This document shows positions 34,209 through 41,257 of a DNA stretch of 61,205 nt, piece by piece. The stretch lies in NCBI GenBank assembly GCA_016202605.1, contig JACQOJ010000141.1, positions 1-61,205 on the forward strand, read 5' to 3'. The stretch is from Betaproteobacteria bacterium (GTDB lineage: Bacteria > Pseudomonadota > Gammaproteobacteria > Burkholderiales > SG8-41). How positions within the stretch are numbered: the first letter of the stretch is position 1; every line of letters begins with the position of its first letter. A program made the translations under genes and the position numbers. A model generated the notes under the pieces. That model searched no databases. It worked only from the letters and a program-made list of their open reading frames with translations, and was not told the origin of the DNA.

Positions 34209-34769
34209 ATGACTAAACCCCTGGGCAACGAAGATCTGTCGGACAAAGTGGGCGAGCGGGTGATCGACAAGCCCGAACTTCCCGCAGGCGGCATCACCAA
34301 CGAGAACGACGTGTACACTGAGGTCGTCTCGGGCGAGATGCAGCTCAAGCGCGGCACCGCGGGAAAGTTCCAGGTGTTGTGCGACGAGCCCGCGCGCATC
34401 GGCGGCACGGACAAGTATCCGTCGCCGATGGCCTACCTCGCCATGTCGATAGGCTTCTGACTGCTCACCCAGGTTGCGCGGTACGCGCACATGATGAAGA
34501 TGAAGGTGAGCGGCGCCAACTGCCGCGTCGTCCTGCGCAAGCATCTCGGCGGCTCGGTGCTGAAAGGCACGGTGTTCAACCGCTGGGAAGGCGTCGGCAC
34601 GTATCTCAAGGTCGAGAGCGAGGAGCCGGCGGACAGGCTCGCGCACCTGCTCAGGAACGCCAAGGCGGGGTGTTTTGCCGAGGGCCTGATCACGCAGCAG
34701 GTGCCGTTGCACAGCCACGTCGAGGTGAACGGCAAACCGTTCCACATCGAGGGCGTCACCGGGAAGTGA
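34209..34769 (+). CDS. OsmC-family protein, candidate selenoprotein (in-frame UGA = Sec84)
   Basis: A 186-residue OsmC-like peroxide/hydroperoxide reductase if the TGA at 34458-34460 is read as selenocysteine. The frame is the same on both sides: residues 1-83 end PSPMAYLAMSIGF and residues 85-186 begin LLTQVARYAHMM. In relatives the residue at this junction is the peroxidatic Cys (GFCLLTQ). The second, resolving Cys is kept as Cys155 (AKAGCF). A strong GGAGGAAGC ribosome site precedes the ATG at 34209. A SECIS-like hairpin follows the TGA. The alternative is a Cys (TGC) to stop mutation, but the downstream half shows no decay. Confidence 0.85.
34472..34490 (+). promoter_or_regulatory. Bacterial SECIS-like stem-loop after the OsmC UGA
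   Basis: Counting from the first base after TGA, G13-U14 pair with A29-C30, U15 (34475) is bulged, and GCGC (34476-34479) pairs with GCGC (34485-34488). The apical loop is GGUAC (34480-34484). The bulged U, the following GC helix and the GGU loop match the E. coli fdhF SECIS in position and pattern (GGUUGC at nt 12-17 in both, from memory). These are the SelB-recognised features. Confidence 0.8.
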
Positions 34770-34840
34770 GAAGGTGCAGGAATGAAGTCCCCTCTCCCCC
34801 GGTTTTCACGAGGGCAGGCTGCTCGGGAATGGCAAATCCC

Positions 34841-34860
34841 GGTCACTGGTCACCGGTCAC
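34841..34860. repeat. Heptanucleotide repeat (GGTCACN x3)
   Basis: GGTCAC at 34841, 34848 and 34855, an exact 7-base period. Same family as the runs at 2695-2736 and 47106-47133. Confidence 0.7.
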
Positions 34861-34880
34861 GCCGTTGACTTGTGATTGGA

Positions 34881-34905
34881 TTCCCGACTCCTCGGGAATG
34901 ACAAT
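34881..34905. repeat. REP-like GGGAATGAC palindrome
   Basis: TTCCCGA, a 4-base loop, TCGGGAA (34881-34898), then TGACAATC. A half-copy (CTCGGGAATGGC) lies at about 34822-34833. Related elements are at 1052-1076 and 54416-54430. Confidence 0.6.
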
Positions 34906-34948
34906 CAAAGACGTTTTGCGGTCGGCTTCAAGTCGACGTCTATTAAAT

Positions 34949-34969
34949 CCCTCGGCTTGCAGCCGAGGG
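34949..34969 (-). terminator. Hairpin terminator after the ArgH-like gene
   Basis: A 9-base perfect stem (CCCTCGGCT, 34949-34957, with AGCCGAGGG, 34961-34969) and a 3-base loop lie 4 bases past the stop of the leftward lyase gene. In that direction it is followed by only a weak ATTTAAT, so termination may be partial. Confidence 0.6.
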
Positions 34970-34973
34970 TTGT

Positions 34974-36479
34974 TCAGTTCCGGTCGGACTGCTGCGCCAG
35001 AACGGCGAACGCTTTGTCGAGAGCCGCTTCGGCGCGTGCGCGATGCTCCGTACCGGCCTTCAGCCACGCGAGATCCGCGGTGACGCTTTCGCGCTCGGCC
35101 GAGAGCATGCGTTCCACCTCCGCGGGCTGCGGCCCGCCGGTGCCGCGCCGGCCGAACACCATGTGTTCGGCGCTGATGACTTTCCGGAAATCGGTTTCGT
35201 TCAGGGGAAAGGCCTGCTTCGTCTCGGCCTCGTAGATGCGGGCTGCCTCCGTATACGGGATTTCGTGCAGCGTGAGGCCTTTTCCGCGGCCGTAATCGGT
35301 CAACTTCGACGCGAAATGGTGGCCGGTGCGAAACGGCACGCCGGCCTCCTGCATCAGCGCGTCGGCGATCTCGGTCGTCGTCGAGTAATCGGCATCGACT
35401 TCGGCCCGCGCGCGCTCCTTGTTGACCACGATGCCGTCCACCACCTGCTGCAGGAGCTTCAGCACCTGCAGGGGCGTCGCGCACGGCACCGGGTCGTACT
35501 TGCGGTAGTCGAACATTCCGGTGCGGTTGTTGTGGGCGATGAGGAACACGGTCTGCATTTCGCCGAGCATGATGCTCGCTTGCGCCCGCAACTGTTCCAG
35601 CGCCGCGGGATTGCGCTTCTGAGGCATGATGCTGCTCACGCCCGTCAGTTCGCCCGTTGCCAGCATGAACCAGGGCGTCGGTTCGGCATACTGCGCATGA
35701 ATGTCCTGCGCGAACTGCCCGATCTGCACGGCGGCGATCGCCAGCGCGCTCGCGACCTCGAGTGCGCCGTCCACGGACGCAAGATGGTTCGCGTCGTAAG
35801 CGTTCTCGACGAGACCTTCGAAGCCCAGCAGCACGGCAAGGCGCTCGCGATCGATGGGAAAACTCGACGTGGCGAGTGCGGCGGCCCCGAGCGGGTTTCG
35901 GTTGATACGTTGATACGCCTGCTGCAGCCGCTCGGTCTGGCGGGCGAGCGCGGCCGCCAGCGCGTGCAGGTAATGCGCGAACGTCGTGGGCTGCGCCTGC
36001 ACGCCGTGCGTGTAGGCCGGAATGATGGTCTCCGTGTGCCGGCCCGCCACCGCAAGCAGTTTTTCACGCACGGTCGCCAGCGCCTCGAGTTCCTTGAGCA
36101 GCCCGTCGCGCAGATTCATGCGCGCGATGGTCGATGCGATGTCCTGGCGGCTTCGTCCGGTGTGCAGCCGCGAGGCATCCATGCCCACGATGGCCGTGAG
36201 CCTCGGCTCGTAGTCCAGATAGTCGGCCGAGCGTTGCGGGAGCGATCGGCGCTCCTGCGCGATCAACTGCGCAATCCCGTTCGCGATCCGGCGGGCGATC
36301 GCATGCGGCACGATCCCGGTCGCATCCAGCATGACGATGGAGGCCTTGTTGATCTGGTCGAGGAACTCGACGGAACGCCCTCCGCCGCGGAACACTTCGT
36401 TGATGTCCAAAGCGCCGGTCCCTGCCGCGGCAGGCGTGGCGTCAGAAGCCGGCGCGTTGGTACGTGTGGAGTCACTCAT
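34974..36479 (-). CDS. Argininosuccinate-lyase-like enzyme (fumarase/aspartase superfamily)
   Basis: A 501-residue lyase of the ArgH/fumarase/adenylosuccinate lyase superfamily. Active-site signatures are DASRLHTGRSRQDI, the AYTHGVQAQPTTFAHYL His region and the mobile-loop motif GVSSIMPQKRNP. The N-terminus (ALDINEVFRGGG) differs from canonical ArgH. With a Bug receptor gene divergent next to it, a catabolic role on an imported acid is more likely than arginine synthesis. The product probably includes fumarate or a similar unsaturated acid, by family logic only. Confidence 0.82.
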   Translation of the reverse strand: MSDSTRTNAPASDATPAAAGTGALDINEVFRGGGRSVEFLDQINKASIVMLDATGIVPHAIARRIANGIAQLIAQERRSLPQRSADYLDYEPRLTAIVGMDASRLHTGRSRQDIASTIARMNLRDGLLKELEALATVREKLLAVAGRHTETIIPAYTHGVQAQPTTFAHYLHALAAALARQTERLQQAYQRINRNPLGAAALATSSFPIDRERLAVLLGFEGLVENAYDANHLASVDGALEVASALAIAAVQIGQFAQDIHAQYAEPTPWFMLATGELTGVSSIMPQKRNPAALEQLRAQASIMLGEMQTVFLIAHNNRTGMFDYRKYDPVPCATPLQVLKLLQQVVDGIVVNKERARAEVDADYSTTTEIADALMQEAGVPFRTGHHFASKLTDYGRGKGLTLHEIPYTEAARIYEAETKQAFPLNETDFRKVISAEHMVFGRRGTGGPQPAEVERMLSAERESVTADLAWLKAGTEHRARAEAALDKAFAVLAQQSDRN

Positions 36480-36743
36480 GACTGATTTTCTCCTGATAAG
36501 GCCATGTTACCCGTGACCGGGGGCCGGGGTAGAGGACAGGGACCGGGCCGACGCGGTCGCGGACGGACGACGTGCGAATATTGCGGCCGCGGGCGGGAGC
36601 ATGGCGGTTGAAATCCCTCGCCGCCCAGGCTCCCGGGCGGTAAAATGCTCCGACAACAGCGAAAAACCGACGCAAACGTAAGACTCAAGCACGATCGTTT
36701 TTGAGATTGCTTCCGGCGTTCTCGGAGGGTTGGAGGAGAGCTC

Positions 36744-37697
36744 ATGTTTCTTTCACGTGCTGCGATATGGGCGATTTCCGCCGGGATGCTGATTCTCGGT
36801 GGCGATCCGGTGTTTGGCCAGGACAAATATCCCGGCAGGCTCATTCGGATTGTCACGGCAACCCCCGGAAGCAATCACGACTGGGGCGCGCGCCTGGTCG
36901 CGCAGGAGCTTACGCCCCGTATCGGTCAGCGGGTGATCGTGGAGAATCGCGGCAGCGTCGCGGTCGAATACGTGGCCAGGGAAGCGCCACCTGACGGGTA
37001 TACCCTTCTCTTCTACGGCGCATTCGCCTGGTTGCAGCCCTTGCTGACAAAAGTGAACTGGGATCCGCTCGGGGATCTCGCGCCGGTCAGCCTGGCGATG
37101 AGCTCGCCCAACGTGCTGGTCGTGCACCCGTCGCTGCCTGTCAAGTCCGTCAAGGAGTTGATCGCTCTCGCCAAGGCCAGGCCGGGCGATCTCAACTACA
37201 GCGCGGGCGGCGGCGGCTCCACGCCGCACATCGCGGCCGAGTTGTTCAAGTACATGGCGGGCGTCGACGTCGTCCGTGTCCACTACAAGGGTTCCGGTCC
37301 GTCGATGATCGGCCTGCTCGTGGGCGAAGTGCACCTGATGTTCGCCGCGTTGGGACCGGTCTTGCCCCACGTCAAGCAGGGCAAGGTTAGGCCGATCGCG
37401 GTTTCGACGCCCAGGCGAACGCCGCTGATGCCCGACCTGCCCGCGGTCGCGGAAACCCTGCCGGGCTATGCATCGGAGGCGACGATCGGTTTTTTTGTTC
37501 CACGCAAGACATCGCCGGCCATCGTCAATATCCTCAACCGTGAGATCGTCCAGTCCCTGAAGACGACGGATCCGCGAAGGTTGGCAGGGGCCGGCGTCGA
37601 AGTCGTCGGCAACTCTCCCGAGGAGTTCGCCGGCTTCATCAAAACGGAAATGGCCAGGATGGGCGAGGTCATCAGGAGCGGCTCCTTCACCAAATGA
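36744..37697 (+). CDS. Tripartite tricarboxylate transporter receptor (TctC/Bug family)
   Basis: A 317-residue periplasmic receptor with a signal peptide ending DPVFG, then QDKYPGRLIRIV. ARLVAQELTPRIGQRVIVEN, APPDGYTLLF and the SPAIVNILNREI lobe follow. The first loop reads TATPGSNHDWGAR rather than the usual PFPPGG, so ligand contacts may differ. GGAGGAGAGCTC precedes the ATG. The downstream truncated Bug gene overlaps its stop by ATGA, suggesting an ancestral tandem pair. Confidence 0.93.
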   Translation: MFLSRAAIWAISAGMLILGGDPVFGQDKYPGRLIRIVTATPGSNHDWGARLVAQELTPRIGQRVIVENRGSVAVEYVAREAPPDGYTLLFYGAFAWLQPLLTKVNWDPLGDLAPVSLAMSSPNVLVVHPSLPVKSVKELIALAKARPGDLNYSAGGGGSTPHIAAELFKYMAGVDVVRVHYKGSGPSMIGLLVGEVHLMFAALGPVLPHVKQGKVRPIAVSTPRRTPLMPDLPAVAETLPGYASEATIGFFVPRKTSPAIVNILNREIVQSLKTTDPRRLAGAGVEVVGNSPEEFAGFIKTEMARMGEVIRSGSFTK

Positions 37698-38191
37698 TTG
37701 ATCAGACTTGCTTGCCGGTGTCCGTGCAACGCCGCCTGCGGTTCTTGGTTTCGATCGCCCTGATGGCGGGCGCGAATCTGTGCGCGGCGCAAGGCTACCC
37801 GCAGAAGCCGGTCCGTGTCATCGTGCCCTTTGTGCCCGGCGGGACCGTCGACACCGCCGCGCGCACGATCGCAGGCAAGCTGCACGAGGGTCTCGGTCAG
37901 CCGGTCGTCGTTGACTACCGCAGCGGCGCGAATGGCATCATCGGCGCCGATTACGTCGCGAAATCCCCGTCCGATGGCTATACGCTGTTGGCGGCGCCGG
38001 CGGGAACCCCGGGGGACGTCGTGATCAAGCTCAATGCCGAAATCGTCACAGTCTTGCGCACACCGGAAATCAGGGAGAAGTTATCCGGTCTGGGGATGAC
38101 GGTGGTCGGCAGCGCGCCCGGGGAATTCGCCGTTTTCCTGAAGGCGGACATCGCCAAGTGGGGGCCGATGTCATCAAGCGCGCGAACGTGA
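37694..38191 (+). pseudogene. Truncated TctC/Bug receptor with internal deletion and C-terminal frameshift
   Basis: The N-terminal third is normal: signal peptide ending LCAAQ, then GYPQKPVRVIVPFVPGG and KSPSDGYTLLAAP. It then jumps straight to GTPGDVVIKLNAEIVTVLR, a C-terminal segment. About 150-170 residues of both lobes are missing, so ligand binding is unlikely. Near 38160 the frame also shifts. The expected ending DVIKRANVKL is encoded in another frame just after a G-run and stops at about 38200. It is coupled to the previous gene by ATGA. Confidence 0.75.
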
Positions 38192-38237
38192 AGCTTTGAT
38201 TTCGACAACATGCAACATTTTGGCGAGGCAGGCGGAC

Positions 38238-39905
38238 ATGCCGGATGATTCCAAGCAAACACGCTCCGCTCAGCCGCAAAAGATCTCGCGGCCGCGGCTC
38301 GATTTCCAGGAGCACCTTGCCGACCTCGAAGCGGAGGGCCTGCTCGTTCGCGTCGACCGGCCGATCAACAAGGACACCGAGCTGCATCCGCTGGTGCGCT
38401 GGCAGTTCCTGGGCGGAATTCCCGAGGAAAAGCGTCGCGCGTTCCTTTTCACCAACGTCGTCGACGCCAGGGGCCGGCGCTACGACATGCCGGTGGCAGT
38501 CGGCGCGCTCGCGTCCTCGCGGCAGATCTACGCGATCGGCATGGGCAAGGCGGTCGAGGAAATCGGACCGACGTGGATGCACGCCATCGCGAACCCGATC
38601 GCCCCCGTCGCCGTCAGCTCGCCCGCGTGCCAGCAGGTCGTGGTCACCGGCGACGCGCTGCGCGCCCCCGGCGGCGGACTTGCGCGTCTGCCCGTGCCGA
38701 TCTCGACGCCGGGCTTCGACGCCGCGCCTTACCTCACGGCAACGCTGTGCGTCACGCGCGATCCCGAGAACGGCATCCAGAACATGGGCACCTACCGCGC
38801 CGGGCTCAAGGCCACCGACCGGCTCGGCGTGCGCATGGTCGCGCGCGTCGGCGGCGCCGGCGGTTACCTGCACTGGCTCAAATACCGCAGCCGCAAGGCG
38901 CCCATGCCGATCGCCATCGTCATCGGCTGCGCGCCGGTGGTGTTCTTCACCGGACCGCAGAAACTCGCGATCGACCAGGACGAGCTGATGGTAGCGGGAG
39001 GGCTGGCCGGCGAGCCGATCCGCAGGACGAAATGCGTCACCGTCGATCTCGACGTGCCGGCGGACGCGGAAATCGTCATCGAAGGCGTGATCGATACGGC
39101 AGTGCTCGAGCCGGAGGCGCCGTTCGGCGAGAGCAACGGCTACGTGGCGCTCGAGGCGTACAACATGCCGATGCAGGTCACGGCGATCACGCACAAGCGC
39201 TCCCCCGTATTCACCTCCATCATCAGCCAGGTCACGCCGAGCGAGTCGAGTCTCGTGAAGAAGGTCGCGTACGAGCCGTTGTTCCTCGCGCATCTGCGCG
39301 ACGCCCTGGGAATCAGGAACGTGCGCCGCGTGGTGATGCACGAGCCGTTGTCGAACCTGCGACCGGTCATGTTCGTGCAGTTCGCCCGCGACACGCCGCG
39401 CACGGAAGTGTGGCGCGGACTGCACGGCGCGGCGACGCTGCGCCCCGAGTGCGGCAAGATCGTGATCGCCGTCAGCGAGGACATCGATCCCGCGAACACG
39501 GATGCGGTGTTCTGGTCGCTCGCCTATCGCTCGACCCCGGCGGAGGACGTGCACATCGCGCCGTACCGCCGCGGCGTGCAGGGGTCGCAATACGGCCCGC
39601 AAAATTCGGAATCGACGCTGTTGATCGACGCGACGCAAAAGTACCCCATGGCGCCGCTCGCGCTGCCCACCCGTGAGCACATGGAAAGGGCGCGCGCGAT
39701 CTGGGAGGAGCTCGGTCTTCCCGCGCTCGCGGCGAGGGCCCCATGGCACGGCTATACGCTCGGGGACTGGACCGACACCTGGGAGCGCTACGCGCGGCGT
39801 GCGACCGCGGGCGACTGGGAGGAAAGCGGCAAGGAGACGATTGCGCGGCGGCGTAGCGACGTCACGCCGGAGACGCCGGTGCGCAAAGTCGAGAAGCTCG
39901 ACTGA
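38238..39905 (+). CDS. UbiD-family prenylated-FMN decarboxylase
   Basis: A 555-residue UbiD-like (de)carboxylase acting on aromatic or alpha,beta-unsaturated acids with prenylated FMN. The family landmarks are GIQNMGTYRAGLK (Arg site), the VIDTAVLEPEAPFGESNGYV block with acidic catalytic residues, and a C-terminal DWTDTWERY segment. The ATG at 38238 (MPDDSKQ) is favoured by an AGGCAGG site. No ubiX is in the window, so the prFMN source must lie elsewhere. It is followed at once by the molybdenum hydroxylase genes. Confidence 0.92.
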   Translation: MPDDSKQTRSAQPQKISRPRLDFQEHLADLEAEGLLVRVDRPINKDTELHPLVRWQFLGGIPEEKRRAFLFTNVVDARGRRYDMPVAVGALASSRQIYAIGMGKAVEEIGPTWMHAIANPIAPVAVSSPACQQVVVTGDALRAPGGGLARLPVPISTPGFDAAPYLTATLCVTRDPENGIQNMGTYRAGLKATDRLGVRMVARVGGAGGYLHWLKYRSRKAPMPIAIVIGCAPVVFFTGPQKLAIDQDELMVAGGLAGEPIRRTKCVTVDLDVPADAEIVIEGVIDTAVLEPEAPFGESNGYVALEAYNMPMQVTAITHKRSPVFTSIISQVTPSESSLVKKVAYEPLFLAHLRDALGIRNVRRVVMHEPLSNLRPVMFVQFARDTPRTEVWRGLHGAATLRPECGKIVIAVSEDIDPANTDAVFWSLAYRSTPAEDVHIAPYRRGVQGSQYGPQNSESTLLIDATQKYPMAPLALPTREHMERARAIWEELGLPALAARAPWHGYTLGDWTDTWERYARRATAGDWEESGKETIARRRSDVTPETPVRKVEKLD

Positions 39906-39906
39906 A

Positions 39907-40782
39907 GTGAAACCCGCGCCGTTCGTCTACCACGATCCGCGCACCGTGGCGGAAGCCTGCGATTTGCTCGCAACGCGCGAGAACGCGCGCGTGCTCGCCG
40001 GCGGCCAGTCGCTAATGCCGATGATGAATTTCCGCTACGCGATGCCGGATCACCTCATCGACCTCAACCGGGTCGACGAGCTCGCGTACCTGCGCTGCGA
40101 GGGCGAAGTGCTCCGCGTCGGCGCGATGACGCGCCAGCGCGACCTCGAATTCTCGCCCGAAGTCGGAAAGCGTTGCCCGGTCCTGCGTGAAGCGCTCTCC
40201 CACGTCGGGCACCGCCAGACGCGCAATCGCGGCACCCTCGGCGGCTCGCTGTGCCACCTCGATCCCTCGGCGGAGCTCGTCAACGTGGCGGCGCTGCTGG
40301 GCGGCACGCTGCATGTGGTCTCGAAGGGCGGCGCGCGGGACATCCCGTTCGCCGAATTCGCGGTCGCCTACATGACGACGAGCCTGCAACCGGACGAGCT
40401 GCTCGCCGGCGCCACGTTGCCGCTGCCGGCGCGCGGCCGCGGCCATGCGTTCGCCGAGTTCGCGCGGCGCCATGGCGATTTCGCCATCGTCGCGTGCTCC
40501 GCGCTGATCGGGCTCGACCGCGATGGCAGAATCGCGGACGCGGCGGTCGCGCTGTCCGGACTGGGCCACGCGCCGGTGCGCCCGGCGTCGATCGAGCGGG
40601 CGCTGCGAGGCGAGAAACCGGGCGCGGCCGCGTTCAAGGCCGCCGCCGCGGAAGCGGGCGGGTTCGACGCCGTCGCGGACGCCTACGTCACCGCCGCGTA
40701 CCGCCGGCACCTCGCGCGCGTGCTCGTCTACCGCGCCCTGGAACAGGCATCGATGCGGGCGCTGGAGGCGGGGAATGGCTGA
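39907..40782 (+). CDS. Molybdenum hydroxylase FAD-binding subunit (CoxM-like)
   Basis: A 291-residue medium subunit of the xanthine dehydrogenase / aerobic CO dehydrogenase superfamily. FAD motifs are AGGQSLMPMMNFR near the N-terminus and RNRGTLGGSLCHLDPSAE. It passes electrons from the Fe-S subunit to an acceptor. The GTG at 39907, one base after the UbiD stop, gives MKPAPFVYHDPRTV, the normal family start. It overlaps the Fe-S subunit gene by 8 bases. Confidence 0.92.
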   Translation: MKPAPFVYHDPRTVAEACDLLATRENARVLAGGQSLMPMMNFRYAMPDHLIDLNRVDELAYLRCEGEVLRVGAMTRQRDLEFSPEVGKRCPVLREALSHVGHRQTRNRGTLGGSLCHLDPSAELVNVAALLGGTLHVVSKGGARDIPFAEFAVAYMTTSLQPDELLAGATLPLPARGRGHAFAEFARRHGDFAIVACSALIGLDRDGRIADAAVALSGLGHAPVRPASIERALRGEKPGAAAFKAAAAEAGGFDAVADAYVTAAYRRHLARVLVYRALEQASMRALEAGNG

Positions 40783-41257
40783 TACCAGAACCATCACCGT
40801 CACGGTCAACGGCCGGGTGTGCTCGCGCGAAGTCGAGACGCGCCTGACGCTCGCCGATTTTCTGCGCCACGAGCTGAATTTGACCGGCACGCACGTCGGT
40901 TGCGAGCACGGCGTGTGCGGCGCGTGCACGGTGCTGGTGGGCGGCGTGAGCGCGCGCGCCTGCCTGATGCTCGCGGTGCAATGCGACGGGCGGGAGGTCG
41001 CGACCGTCGAGTCGCTCGCCGACGGCGACGAGCTCAACCCGCTGCAGCAGGCGTTCCGGGACAATCACGGCCTGCAGTGCGGCTTTTGTACGCCGGGCAT
41101 ACTGATGACGCTCACCGAATTTCTGCGCGACCATCCCGACCCGGGCGAGGCGGAGGTGCGCGACGTGCTGTCCGGCAATCTTTGCCGCTGCACCGGCTAT
41201 CAGGCCATCGTCGCGGCGACGCTCGATGCCGCGAAGCGCATGCGAGGGGGCGCGTAA
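40775..41257 (+). CDS. Molybdenum hydroxylase 2Fe-2S subunit (CoxS-like)
   Basis: A 160-residue small subunit with two [2Fe-2S] sites. The plant-type ferredoxin motif is [13 protein letters not shown], followed by the C-terminal four-Cys set [10 protein letters not shown]...CRCTGYQ. It connects the molybdenum and FAD subunits electronically. Its stop overlaps the large-subunit start (TAATG at 41255-41259). Confidence 0.95.
   Translation: MADTRTITVTVNGRVCSREVETRLTLADFLRHELNLTGTHVGCEHGVCGACTVLVGGVSARACLMLAVQCDGREVATVESLADGDELNPLQQAFRDNHGLQCGFCTPGILMTLTEFLRDHPDPGEAEVRDVLSGNLCRCTGYQAIVAATLDAAKRMRGGA

Noticed and set aside
34458-34460. Reading the OsmC UGA as a simple nonsense mutation
   Set aside because: The downstream half is fully conserved in frame, the codon is at the Sec/Cys position, a SECIS-like hairpin follows, and a second Sec gene occurs in the window.
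34841-34860. CRISPR array suggested by short regular repeats
   Set aside because: Seven-base units without spacers and no cas genes in the window.
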